Positions 48,932 to 60,387 of a DNA stretch of 64,000 bases are shown one piece after another; the stretch's first letter is position 1; each line of letters opens with the position of its first letter. The position numbers and the translations under genes are program-made. The notes under the pieces were generated by a model. It did no database searches. It was given only the letters and a program-made list of their open reading frames with translations, and was not told the origin of the DNA. The stretch spans positions 124,001-188,000 of the forward strand of contig MU400559.1 of NCBI GenBank assembly GCA_022578965.1, read 5' to 3'. This DNA comes from Xylaria sp. FL1777. Its lineage: Eukaryota > Ascomycota > Sordariomycetes > Xylariales > Xylariaceae.

Positions 48932-50075
48932 ATGAGTGGCGGTTGGAATACCAGTGAGCAGCATGCCAAGGTGTCGCAACATGCACGGATCGAACCGCTA
49001 ATAATCAGGGTATAGTCGAGTCAGACGCGGTATGCCGACTGTTTCCGAATCCAGCACCCTCTCGGTATCACGTCTCTCTAGCTTGACTGACCAACCCCCG
49101 GCGTAGGGTGTCTTCACATTCCTCCTCAACAATCTCGGAGCCAAAGATGTACAGTTTGAGGAGCTGCTCACGCTAGAGCCCGAGGTGCTCGCAGAGCTGT
49201 ACCCCGTCTACGGTGTCATATTCCTCTTCAAATACCCGACAGACGCCCCCTACGCAGCTACAGATAAGCCGCTCGACGGGACGTTCGACCACGAGGCGGC
49301 GGAGCGCATCTTTTTCGCGGCGCAAACCATCCAGAATGCATGTGGCACACAAGCGCTGCTCTCAGTACTACTAAACAAAGATAAAGAAGGCGAAGATGGC
49401 AGTGGCACGAGTGCGGGGGGCGAAGATACCGGCATCGACATTGGCACGCCACTGCGCGAGTTCCGCGACTTCACCATGGTGCTGCCGCCCGAGTTCCGCG
49501 GCGAAGCCCTCAGCAACAGCGAGCTGATCCGCGACGTGCACAACAGCTTCGCCAAGAGCAGCCCCTTCGTGGACGAGACGCAGCGCACGAGCGGCGAGCC
49601 CGAGGACGCCTTCCACTTCATCGCGTACACGCCCGTCCACGGCACGCTGTACGAACTCGACGGCCTGCAGCCGGCGCCCATCAGCCACGGGCCCTGCGCC
49701 GCCGACGAGTTCCCCACCAAGGTCATGGACGTGCTGCGCCGCCGCATCGCGCGCTACGACCTGTCCGAGATCCGCTTCAACCTCATGGCCATGGTGCGTG
49801 ACCTGCGCGTGCGCGCGCGCGAGATCGGCGACGACGAGGCCCTCGAGCGCGAGCAGCAGAAGCGCCGCGACTGGCAATTCGAGAACGCCCTGCGCAGACA
49901 TAACTTTGTCGGCTTTGCTGGCGCCGTCTTGAAGGGCGTTGTCGAGGACAAGCTTGCCGAGGGAGGCGACGCCGCGTACGAGAAGTGGGTCGAGGAGGCT
50001 AAGGCCAAGACTAAACAGCGTCTCGAGAGTAAGCGGAAGGGGGGCGTTGGTGACGATGCCGAGATGACGGGATGA
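48932..50075 (+). CDS. Ubiquitin C-terminal hydrolase, UCH37/UCHL5 type
   Basis: Exons 48932-48953, 49016-49029 and 49107-50075, giving 334 residues. The first exon encodes MSGGWNT, a 14-nt micro-exon supplies IESDA, and exon 3 continues GVFTFLLNNLGAKDVQFEELL; together they rebuild the conserved N-terminus of peptidase family C12. Catalytic residues are visible: Gln85 (oxyanion), Cys91 in QNACGTQA, His182 in DAFHFIAY and Asp197 in LYELDGL. The family cleaves ubiquitin from proteins. UCH37 members act at the 26S proteasome through a C-terminal helical extension, and such a tail is present here (RHNFVGFAGAVLKGVVEDKL, ending in a Lys-rich stretch). A Gly/Glu/Asp-rich insert (about 103-121) lengthens the loop after the Cys helix. 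Exon 3 is GC-rich. Confidence 0.93.
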
Positions 50076-51098
50076 AAGGTTGCCTGGTTTTTTAGCTGCG
50101 TGGTCGTGGAATCTCTGTCTGTCTGTTTGTCTGTCCATCTATCGAATTATATCTCGCTGGGATTTGGTAAGGAGCCTGGGATAGATCTCGTCGAATAGAA
50201 TTTGTAGGATGGTGTGCGATGGGATGGATGGGCTTATCTCCCTACCTAATGGAATTTGCGACGCTTATTGCTATGCTGCTCGGTTCTGGGGCAAGTACTA
50301 TTATACCCACCTCTAGGAATGCGAGTGAGGTAAAGATATTACTTTCTTCAAAAGACGTTTGCCTAATAAAGCTCTTGCTCATTACATTGCTGTGTTGGGG
50401 ATACTTGATATTCTCGCCTTTAGTCTTAGAGGGATGTCATGGGACTTGATGTAACTAGTATACCTTTTCAGTCTACTGATATTTTAGTGAATGCATAGCT
50501 GGCCAGTACCCACCTACTTAACCTGTGAATACGATCCAACCGGGCACAGAATTGAGCTCACCATCTAGATAGATAGACCGCAATACACAATAGACAGAAT
50601 AGCATAAGTTTGGGGGGATACGATAAAAAGTATATATTCGTCGAAGGGGAATCAATAAAAGTGATAAGTTTCCGCAAAAACGCCTCTCTCCTACCAGACC
50701 TTGTCTTCATCTAACCCACTGCCATCCAGTACCTCATCTCATCTCATCTCATCCTATCCCATCCCATCATGTCATGACCAGTAAGTAAGTAGTAGTAGTA
50801 ACTCCATAGCGCGTTCATCTCTCATGCCCTCGAGAGAAGCAGGGTAGATGATGACCATGCCACGACTACTCCTCCTGCTGTTCCCATCTCGCCTTCCTTG
50901 CCATTATACACGTATCAGACGGGTATTTGTCTGCTGTGTGTGCCCTTGGGGAAGCAGGTATGTATGAATATATATAAGTCTGCCCTGCTTCCATCCAACT
51001 CCTCAATCGGTCTCTCACCGGCTGCTAAAAAACTCCTATAACAGCCCATTCTTGATAAAGAGATTTCGGTGGTTTTATTTATTTTCTCTTTTCTTCTT
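50076..51098. other. Intergenic region between convergent genes
   Basis: About 1 kb between the UCH stop (plus) and the DUF3455 gene stop (minus). It includes a CTCAT/CCCAT microsatellite (50733-50767) and a GTAAGTAAGTAGTAGTAGTA run (50781-50800). A TATA-like TATATATAAG near 50,970 faces right but has no gene behind it. Confidence 0.5.
50733..50767. repeat. Pentanucleotide repeat (CTCAT)4 with CCTAT and CCCAT variants
   Basis: Four perfect CTCAT units are followed by one CCTAT and two CCCAT units. It is a simple repeat in non-coding DNA. Confidence 0.9.
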
Positions 51099-52023
51099 TT
51101 AGGGTAAGGCGAAGAACCAGTATCTGTTTTGGCAAAGAGTTAGTTTAGGTTCTTTGTGCCGTTAGCAGGGGGAATGAAGTAACTTACTCAGCGGCGTATT
51201 GCACTTGGAATGAAGCGGGCTGGCCCTTGCACGTGGTGGGTGCGCTGCCACCGGCCGTCTCGACACGGAAGACCTGGGTGAGTCCGCCGGTTGCATCGCT
51301 GTTGGCGCCGAGAAGGAGCCAGGGGACAGCTGTCTCGCCCTGGAGGCCTTTGGGGGCGTCCGCGGGCGCGGCGCTGCTGTCGAGCTTGGAGCAGGGGACC
51401 TCGCCAATCTGATCGCGTTCGGTGTCGAGGTTGAAGAAAGGCGTTGTGGTGTTCTTGAAGAAGTGCTTCCCCGACACGAGCAGCTGCGTCGGCCCTAGCT
51501 TCTCATCATCCTGCTTGGCGTTGAATGGGAGGTCGAATTGCAGCGCTAGCTTGGGCAGCGAGTGCAGCAGATCTGGATATGACGCCGCTATGCACGAGGT
51601 GTTGAAGAGCGTTGCTACAGCGCCGATTTGCGTTGGTACTGCGGTTGCGTTCGTGGCGTCGCAGGTGTAGTTCTGCGTGCCGCGGCCTACGGCTACGTGC
51701 TTTAATACTAGCCCTTCTGCTGCTGCGGGAAGAGGCTTGGTAGATACTAGAATATAAATGTTTAGTGAAATTTGCTTTTAGGTAAGTGTTGTTGCTCCAC
51801 GAGAGAACTCACAGACTGGGAGATGGGCCTGGGAGAGGTCGCAAGTGGGCAGGAGAGTAGATAGCTTGGCGATGTCGACCTTCTCGGCCAACAGGTTGAA
51901 GTAATCGGTTAAGGTCTCACGTCCAACGGTGTTGACAAAATCCGAGTTTAGCTGCGGCCAGGTTGGCGCGGCAAAAACGGTCGAGGCACCCAGGAGGGTG
52001 GTCAGTATTGTTGAGCCGTACAT
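51099..52023 (-). CDS. Secreted DUF3455-family protein
   Basis: Exons in coding order: 52023-51813, 51746-51188 and 51123-51099 (264 residues). A signal peptide is clear: MYGSTILTTLLGASTVFA with likely cleavage before APTWP. The mature part has LPAAAEGLVLKHVAVGRGTQ, QNYTCD, the segment AVATLFNTSC, LLVSGKHFFKN and VPWLLLGANSDATGGLTQVFRVET, all hallmarks of fungal DUF3455 proteins, which some databases misname malate dehydrogenase. The function is unknown; they are secreted and often expressed during growth on solid or host material. Exon 2 would stop with a TAA directly at the splice site. A consensus GTAAGT donor there and an acceptor 64 nt on add a 25-nt exon that supplies the conserved aromatic end EYWFF. 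An unspliced end would be only a few residues shorter. Confidence 0.88.
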
Positions 52024-54482
52024 CTTGGTTGTGGGGTGAGACGTCGTCCGGAGGTGGGGTCGAAGCGGAGATGAAAGGCGAAATTGTAGAAGCTAAAGGT
52101 AAAGAAGATTGTTTCGGAGAAGTGAATTGTTTTTCTTAAATCGGCTTCTTCTTGTCGTATAGTATGAATACGATATCGTTGGCTGAGACACGTGGAGATC
52201 GAGATTAAAGAAAAGCCAAGCCCGATCAGATAATGCCCGTTCCAGAAGAGAAGCCTAAGGAAAAAAAGATATCGTATCGGAAATAAGAGAGCAATGGAAA
52301 AAGAGAAGTAGGAAAAAAGTGAGAAAAAGGAAATGATCCCCTCCTGGTATAAGAATGAGGCTGCTAGACAGGTGGTGAGACAAGAGAGCTTCATCGGCAA
52401 AGGTCGAGTGTAGCCATCTCTCTTAATATATTGAGGATACAGACTGCCAACAACGGTAGTAGCAGCGGTACAACCCTGTTGCTGCCGTCCATCCCGGACG
52501 ACAGATAGCGTGGGATTGGACATGATCTCGTGTAGCTAGAGCTAAATTGCTAAATTAGGTACGACGACAAGATGCAGTTGGTAGCACTCTCGATGGGGGG
52601 GCTTTGCTAGGTAGAACTGGGCCGGCCAGCCAGCTAACCGCCAGATTCACAGATTCCCGGGGGAAGGTCGGACGGGCTGTGGAGAGCAGCCGGCGTGGAT
52701 GCTACGCTAGGCAGCTCGCTGGAAGCTGGACAGGGGTCATGATCTGCAGCTAAACAGCTAGCTTGGCATGGGGTAGCTGCCTGCCATTGGCCGAGACAGG
52801 CACCGCAAGCGCCGTGGCTAGCAAATAGCAAACACCCTGGTGCCGATTGCTTTGGCGAGCTATATTGCCTATACCGCCTATACCACCTACCTATAATACC
52901 CAGTATCTAGATAGGTGGGAAGATCATTGCAGCGGGCTGCAGCGGCAAAAGATACCGAGCTGACGATGGAGAGGTTGGGAATTGCTGCAGCCCGTGACGA
53001 CAGTATTGTTAATTGCCCATAGTACGGCACTGACATGAACCGATGGCTGTGCAGACGAAGGAACGCCGTACTAAGTAAACACGAGTCATTCTAGTATTCT
53101 AGTATTAACATATTTACTTAGAATAGGCCAACAGTCCGGAAATTCAAGTAACCGACGGCAGTGCAACTAGCCAGCAAAAATTTTGCTTACGTAGCGTCTA
53201 ACATACTGAAGCTAGTTGTCGTGTATTTGGAAATAGTGGAGACAAGAAGGGAAGAAGAGATGGATAACGTACGGCGCAGGTTAGATTCACAAGCAAGGGT
53301 CCAGTCTAGATAACAAAAAGAACTAACTAGTATAAATTAACCCACTTAGTATATCTCCACATACCGGGGTTAATTAATCTGCTCATATGCAAATAGCTGC
53401 GCAAGCTCGCGCTTCCGGCCGGGCGGTAAGGCGGTAGATGCAAAAATAGAAACAAATTAGCACGAACATCTCGCTTGATTTGCCCGCGCTTCCGGTCTCT
53501 GACTGCAGCAAATTTGCTTGCTTTTTGTCCAATCATTCTGGCTGTGGGGAGACGAGTATGGAAGGCAAAATTTGTTCCCTTTTGCATTTTATTCGATCAT
53601 TCGGTTCGATTGATTCGCCTCACTCCCCTCATTTTCTAGAATGGGCAAGAAGACGTACTTACATGTGCGTATGCATGTAGGTATGTGTATTTGTTATCAA
53701 GGGATCCCATGTAAGTAAGGCCTCGGTATTTGTTTCCGTATTGTATGTGTATGAACTAAGTAAGCTGTCGACATGCTCTTCAATGTTGACAGGCGTGCGT
53801 ACATGTTGGTTGTACTTGGTTACCTCTCATCGGTACGCCTTGACTGAGAAAGGTAAACCCAAGTCAGTTAGTCCATGATTTATCATCGCACAGGGTCTCG
53901 CCTTGTGCCGTCCGAGGAGAAATGATTCCTCACAAAAACATTTGAATGAGACTATGTGTAAGAAACATCTGCAGTTGTGCGTCTCTGCACTGTAATCAAG
54001 AGTGATGATAAATAATGTTGACACAGAGGGTATCAGGAAGCGAACACCGCAGCCCTCTCATTGGTTGCTGCTTCTTCATATTCTTCTTTTCTACCATGCA
54101 CGTCACAGCGTGATGTAATAGACACACCAATTTCAACGGTTCGTCGTTTAACTGCTAGAGGTATGGAATCACTCAAACCATGAAAATGGATATAGAAAAA
54201 CCCGATTATCTCGATTGCCAAAAATGGCTTGGTAAGACCCTATTCCGCCTACTGCATAAGGTCAGAGCTGTCAACCGACTCGCGTCGGCGTTTGAGGGTA
54301 TCGCGTGGCCAGCTCCATCGCAAGGTACAGGCCTAGAATCTGCCTAGAACAGAGCTACCTACTTACTTGCATATATGTAGCTTGATAAGGTAGTGAGTGC
54401 ACTAGCCCGCGCGTCAAATGATAGCATCATCTACATAATGGTAGGGATTACCCAGATGCAGTACCACCTACGTGTACCCATT

Positions 54483-54498
54483 GTCAGTCAGTCAGTCA
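54483..54498. repeat. (GTCA)4 microsatellite
   Basis: Four perfect GTCA units in non-coding DNA. Confidence 0.85.
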
Positions 54499-54884
54499 GG
54501 TCAGTACTGCATAAGTAAGCAGGCAAAAGCAGAGAGACGTCTTCTGATTCGACTGTCGTACTACCTGCCAACCTTTCCCTCCCCCTCCCCAACCCCCCCT
54601 GGCCAGCCCACCGAGCGAATCAGGCCGCCAGGTGTGGTTGCAGCGGGATTTCCCTCGACGGGGTCGTGCTAGCAAATCGTCGACGTTGAGCCGCCGCCTT
54701 GGCGCCGCATGCAACCCAAGACCCAAGGCCCACCGTCCCTCATTTAAAGCGTTGCTGCGTACGCAGTACGCACCACAAGTATGTATGTACTGCGTATGCG
54801 TAGAGTCATGGACGGGAACTCTGTCTGTGCTGTGTGGTTAGAGAAGCGAACAAATAAATGAATTCATGCTCGAACTCTGTCTGT

Positions 54885-54919
54885 GTGTTGGTGTTGGTGT
54901 TGGTGTTGGTGGTGGTGGG
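54885..54919. repeat. (GTGTTG)4-(GTG)n repeat
   Basis: Four perfect GTGTTG hexamers run into a GTG-rich, G-rich end. The G-rich strand is asymmetric, so it could form unusual structures; it is non-coding. Confidence 0.85.
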
Positions 54920-55438
54920 GCGTGGGGACACCTAGTACGTATACATATACGAGATTATACGAAATGGTAGATAAAAGGGCTCCCTGCTGGACGGAATTTC
55001 CAGCTTTGGGAGTTCATCTATCGCGACGGCTCACGATTCCGTCGATTGCCATCTATTTATGGTTGTTGATCACATGCCTAAGTTCAGTTTACTCATCTAC
55101 ATGCGTAGTGTAAATGTCTTCAGTGATGTTGATTTTTAGCCCATCTGCCTCCTTGAAAGAACTCTTACCCCGAAGAAAAGATGGAAAGGGGAGTGTCAAT
55201 ATGTAAATTAAACCGAGAGGGTAAGATGACATAATCTTAGCCTTCACTAACCCCGACTCTGCATTGAACTGATCTCCAATAATAACGCCCCTGGCGGATA
55301 TTAGCACAACAACAAATCTATATAATCAACGGCCAGGTATTCTACATGACCAACTTGTAGCCTCATAGAAATACACATATATAGCATCATCCATCCACTT
55401 GGAAAGATTGGGGATGTGGAAATAATGTTACATTTTCA

Positions 55439-57781
55439 TCAATGTCCATTAAAGCCCTCCTCTTGCCAGTCCCCATGTCTAATCGCCTGTCCATTGGAGC
55501 CAAGCCTTCCGCTGCCCACCCCTCCAGCACCCGCGGCGGCGGCTACACTCTGGCCTAGATTGCTCGTGTACTTCTCGGCATCCACGGTGCCGAGCCAATA
55601 TAGAGAGAAGAACACCAACAGGTGTAGCGCAACGCAGTAGGCCGCGAATAGATTCCGGCTCGTCCTTGACGCCAACACCATCCGGGTGACTGTGTATACT
55701 ACCCTTTCTGGAAGGCTCATACGTTTGTACGCGCGGGCCGACTCCCGCCCTCTAAAGGCGGCGAAGGGCGATATGTTGGACTCATATGCCTTCCTGTACC
55801 GATCTAACTCGATCCCGGGGTTGCCAGTGCCACCCATGCTCACGGTGGACGGGTTTGGATTGGACGAGTAGGCTGATGACGACGACGCCGAAGGTCCGCC
55901 ACGGTTGTACGTAGACACGTATCGTGTCTTTTCATAAAGTTGTAGGTTGTCCTTTTGTAATGCGGCGATCTCTTGCCTCAACTGGGAGACGGTGCGATGG
56001 CTCTCCGATAGCTCCGTTTCAAGTTGCGAGTTGCGTTTCTTGAAGCGATCACGCTGCGCCGTGATCATGGGGAGAATGCCAGAGCCACCGCCCAAGGGCT
56101 CACCACCTGTCGTGCGAGGATCAAAGCCGGAAATGATCGATGAAGTTGGTGAAGTTTTCCCGCCTCGTCTTCCTGGGGCGATGGAGGGCGTATACCTGGT
56201 GTAGGTGCCGGCTACTGATGCGCCAGACGGGAATGCATTCTGCCCTTCCGCTTGGAGATTCGCTAGATCATTCTCTAGTTGAGTGTTAAGATTCTGTGAC
56301 CTTTCTAGGTCGGCGTTCGTCCTCGACATCTCTTCTTGCATACCCTCTAGCCGGCTTTGAAGATCATGGTGTGACACTCGGAGAATTGTGAGCTCATCAC
56401 CAAGCTTCTTATTTCTCGCTAGAAGTAGCTGTTCCAACGTGTCCCCCTTGGCCTTGGCCGCCGAACCATTAGAATCCGAGTGAGCTAAAACATCCTCGTC
56501 ATCCCCGGTTGAGAACTCAATACTCTTGAGCACTTCTAGTTCTTGCTTAACATCCTCGTAATCACTCCACTTTTGGACCTTCGCTTTTAAGCCATCACGC
56601 TCTTCTGTCAAAAGACCGACTTCCCGTTCTAGACTACGCAATCTCGAGCCAATATCCCTCTTGAACGCCTCCTTCTCGACTCTAGCCGAGTCTAGCTTTC
56701 GTATAAGCGACGAGTTTTCGGACCTCATACGCATGTACGATGGATCGTCTTCGGGGGATGGCGCCTGGGTTGGGACCTGTGACTTTGACTGCGCAAGCTC
56801 TAGACGTAGCTGCTCATTTCGAGCCTCAACTTCGGCAAGTCTTGCACTAGTTCGTTCCAGGTCTGAATGGACCATCTCGAGCTCGGCGCTTGTGACGTGT
56901 CCACCGCTTCCTTCGGCATCGGCATCCTCGGAGCCCTTCAATCGTTGCGTGACTTCATAACTAGCCTTAATTTCGTTGATCAACCGTTCCTGGCTTTCGA
57001 CCTTTTCCTCCAAGGCCCTTTCCTTTGCTTCCCAGTTATCTTGCTTCTCTTCGAGCACAGCGGTCCAAGATGATTCGACCTCCTTCACTTTCGATTCGAG
57101 ATTACTCTCCAGCTGCTTACGGCTCGCACTCTCGGATTGCAACCGCGACTCGGTTTCCTCGAGCTGCGAGGTTAGGCTAGCGATATTGTCTTGTAGGTGC
57201 TGGTTCTCTTCGGTGAGTTTCGGCAGGGTGTCCTCGGACACCAGCATGGAATCAACCGAAGCTTCGAGGAGCGGATACGGGTCTGGCGCGTTCTCTAAGG
57301 CTGAATATACCTGCAAGAAAGCGCTATTCGTGGCTTTGGAATGGTTCGTGAGAAGGTCGATAAATGTTTGGTATGCTGCATTGGACAAACGTTAGTCGGA
57401 CATGGAAGTGAGCAGTGTCGGGTCGAGATCATGACGCACCCTTGAGGAGGCTCTTGACCTCAGTGAGCTTTGTCGCATCATCGAGCTTCCTGAAGTCCTT
57501 CGTCTTCTGGGCGAGGTCTTTGCGCTGGACGGTGGAGTCACGCTGGTATGCGACGATGTCGGAGGCGGTGTTGTCGAGGTTCTGGATCAGGGTGGACAGG
57601 TCAATGTCTGTCGGCGGTCAGTCAGCATGGGCGGCAGCTCCCAGCAGGAGGGCATTGACACATGTGACGCACTTCTCCATGCCGAGATAGCGTGTTGGAA
57701 CTGGTTTGTGTTCTCGTTGCCCGGCGATGCGGACGCCTTCTCATCGCTCGGTTGCGGCATCACCGCGTCTAGAGAGTCCAT
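55439..57781 (-). CDS. coy1: CASP/Coy1-type Golgi coiled-coil membrane protein
   Basis: Exons in coding order: 57781-57673, 57607-57440 and 57375-55439 (737 residues). Splicing restores the conserved start AISAWRNIDLSTLIQNLD and then KGAYQTFIDLLTNHSK, as in CASP (the alternative product of CUX1) and yeast Coy1. Most of the protein from about residue 145 to 570 is long coiled coil (Glu/Leu/Lys/Gln heptads), broken by a Gly/Ser-rich linker (about 475-515). Near the C-terminus the conserved FAAFRGRESARAYKRMSLPERVVYTVTRMVLASRTSRNLF block (split here as AFRGRESARAYKRMSLPER, then VVYTVTRMVLASRTSRNLF) precedes a single membrane helix (about 669-687: FAAYCVALHLLVFFSLYWL) and a Gly-rich tail. CASP proteins are golgins that tether vesicles in retrograde Golgi transport, anchored by this helix. 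The family call is firm. Confidence 0.94.
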
Positions 57782-58503
57782 TGCGAACTAGCTGAGTCGT
57801 CGGCTGTGGGAACTCGGCGAGCTTGGGGCGGTGGTCTCTGCCACACTCATCACCTCGTTGGGGGTTTTACACGATTGGAAAACCAGAGCGATTCGACCGC
57901 TTATCGTGGAAGTGGAATAGTCGTGTTGGCGATTGGGTGGTGATGGTGCTGGTGGGCGATACCACGTATTTCGACCGGAAGAGATTAAACCGTGTTTCGT
58001 TCCTGAGAGGCTGAGTGAGCCGGAGCTCTTAAGCTATCCAGATTAGGTGCCCTACATGCATGTGTGTGACTACGGAGGATCTGGCCAAAATTGACCATTA
58101 TCTCTGGCCGAGTGCGCAACATGCATGTTAACCACTTTATTTATTGACTATCTTATTGTTATTATGTGTGAAATAGAAAAAAATTATGTTCACTTTCATT
58201 TAAAAGATTAGTTATATTTTTGGCATTTTTATAACTAGCTAACGAACATAATTACTTACCTAAGTAATCATAATATAAGATTGGTATCACACATGATAAA
58301 ACAATTTATTCACTTATCGGTATGTTCTGACAACTCCAACGCTACAAAACAAAACACCCTTTCCCATCTACTACGCTACATCACCCTTGCAAACTCTTGC
58401 TAATAACTGTCAACCTACAACTTGAGTTCGTTCTGTTCCATTCCCTAGTAGCGCCATAGGGCGGAGGCTGGGATCGGAATTAAAAGCACCATACATGCAT
58501 AGA
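57782..58503. other. Intergenic region
   Basis: About 720 bp containing the promoter of the CASP gene (minus) and the 3' flank of the next minus-strand gene. The central part (58,140-58,320) is visibly AT-rich. No gene is supported. Confidence 0.5.
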
Positions 58504-59869
58504 TTAACCACCAGAAGGCGGCGACACTGGGTATCTCCACGCCTGATACGCCACCCACGCTTGGAAGACCCCGACCGCCAACCCGAGGATGCCCAGCACA
58601 ACCGCGATAAACACTCCCACAAGCGTGGCTAACATGACGTAACGCGCGCCGCTGACACGCTGCAACGCGCGCTCGAACGACCCGTGCGCCGTCGGGTTTT
58701 GCATCTCGTCATACAGCTCCACTAAGCGTGCCCCGAAGTAGACGAAGTCGATATCGTCTTCGTCCCGCCGGCGGTACACGTCATAGCCATGGTCGTACAC
58801 TTTGCAGTCCTGATCGAGTGCGTGTTGGCGCACGAGCGACTTTAGTATCTGCTCGGACTCAGTATTGGGTGGGAAGAGTATCTTCTGGAGAGAATCCAGC
58901 ACTTCTAAAGCGATGGGCCGCGGGATGTTGCCTCTGCGCCCGAAATGTCAATAGGCCATTCACACGGGAGGTGTACAGTACGTGCCTCTTTATCGCATTG
59001 CTGAACAGTTTATTGACTTGTGCTTGCTCTAGCCTGTCGGGGCTGTCTACACCAGATCCAGATGTACCCACCTCAGATGCTTCAACCCTACCAGCTTCTG
59101 TGTCAGTAATTGGGACCTCCATCGTGGCTGCTAGATGCTCCTTAAGAACGCTTGTGTGGTGGTAGATCTTCAACTCCCGTTTCTCAATGTCCATCTTCAG
59201 GTGGTCTTTGAGATCGTCCGTCGGCTCTAATGTCAGTTTTGCTACCTTCTTGAGGAGCTCGGCCGTGAGGCTCGCTTTGACCTGGCTCGCCTTGCCCGCT
59301 GGCCCTTTGTCGTTGATGAGTTCAACCTTTTGGGAGACGTGCTGGACCTGCCATGGAAATGCTTCGTGCAGAAAACTCGCCAACGTGGAACCATCGCGCC
59401 AAATGAGTGGGACTGTTCCACTTTCTTGCTGACGTAGCAGGTCGCCTTCTGTCGCGCAGTTTACCATCGTCATGGTGCGTACAGCGAGGTCGAACGCGCG
59501 ACTTTCATCGGTCTTCAAGGCTCTGGGCTTATAGCTACTTCCCTGCTTTGGGAAGTGGCGTGCAATAAGCTCGCGACGTGGGGTGTCTGGGAATTGCTTC
59601 AGCAGCTCGATGATTGAAATCACATCATCATGGGATGAGATTGCTCTGTGCCCGCCTCCTCCAGTGTACTCTAGTCTGTATGAACGGGTGATCTTGGTAT
59701 AGTAGTTGGAGAATGTACGCAGCCTAGGTAAACGCTTCCAGGGGCAGTCATACCGCCTACAATGGCGTCCCTGTGAGCAGTGTTCGCAGACGTCACCCCA
59801 ATGCCAGAGGATCTTGTACAGCCTTGCGTGCTCAACATCATTAGGCTGTGGAAGGGTAGGATCCATCAC
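58504..59869 (-). CDS. Fungal hypothetical membrane-anchored protein (helical, C-terminal TM)
   Basis: Two exons are proposed: 59869-58977 and 58933-58504 (440 residues). The two reading frames are joined by a very short 43-nt GT-AG intron. Splicing yields KRHVLGNIPRPIALEVLDSLQKILFP, which matches an uncharacterised family common in Sordariomycetes and Eurotiomycetes. Family features seen here are ARLYKILWHWGDVCEHCSQG near the start, DLAVRTMTMVNCATEG, LTLEPTDDLKDHLKMD followed by LKIYHHTSVLKEHL, and DIDFVYFGARLVELYDEMQNP before one or two joined hydrophobic segments (RYVMLATLVGVFIAVVLG, LGLAVGVFQAWVAYQAW) at the C-terminus. The function of the family is not known. If the 43-nt segment is not an intron, the gene would carry a frameshift. 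Divergent from the protease gene at 60388. Confidence 0.72.
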
Positions 59870-60387
59870 GATTAAGTATACTGGCCGACCGCTGGATTTT
59901 ACTCCTAATAGTACTCGGCGTGTTCATATTATCAATAAGGTCGCTCGGAATAATCTAGATAACATGAAAATTGAGTGACGCCTCAAGTCGAGGGATTATA
60001 TTCAACAACAGCGAACAGCCGTGGCCTCCCCAATCCCACCCTTCTCTCTGATCTCCAATCACAACTACCAGTCGACACGTCCATAAGCATTGACTTGCAC
60101 ACACCTGCAAGCCACAGAAGAATCATAGGCTGTGAGCTGGTTGCGAAGCAATGCATAAATTTGCACTTGACCCCGCTTTCTATTCACCAGAGGGTAGGCC
60201 GCGGATAAAGGATAAAGACTAAGGAAGCAGTCGTGCTCAGGTTGTGTTCTTCCGCCCCTGCGTTGTTGGTCCACATCATTGCTGAGAAGATTAGTTCTTC
60301 GAACGAGAATCTAATCGTATTCTTACTGAATAACTTTCTAGCGTCGAGCTTTAATCTATGTCCTAATATTTTGTTGCTTTAATAGCC
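59870..60387. promoter_or_regulatory. Divergent intergenic region (shared promoter space)
   Basis: 518 bp lie between the start codons of the membrane-anchored protein (minus) and the trypsin-like protease (plus), so both promoters must share this space. No known operator motif is recognised. Co-expression is a possibility raised only by this arrangement. Confidence 0.45.

Larger units (their letters stand above)
52024..55438. other. Long intergenic region
   Basis: About 3.4 kb with no supported gene. It begins with the promoter of the DUF3455 gene and holds a GTCA repeat (54483-54498) and a GTGTTG repeat (54885-54919). The stretch around 53,380-53,480 has repeated GCTTCCGG/CCGGCC motifs. 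Open frames on either strand are short and domainless. Confidence 0.5.

Noticed and set aside
49371..50138. 255-codon minus frame opposite the UCH gene
   Set aside because: Antisense shadow of a GC-rich coding exon; the plus-strand product has all catalytic residues.
52002..52523. 173-codon minus frame over the DUF3455 start
   Set aside because: It overlaps the signal-peptide exon in another frame and is rich in Phe/Leu/Ser from a pyrimidine-rich promoter.
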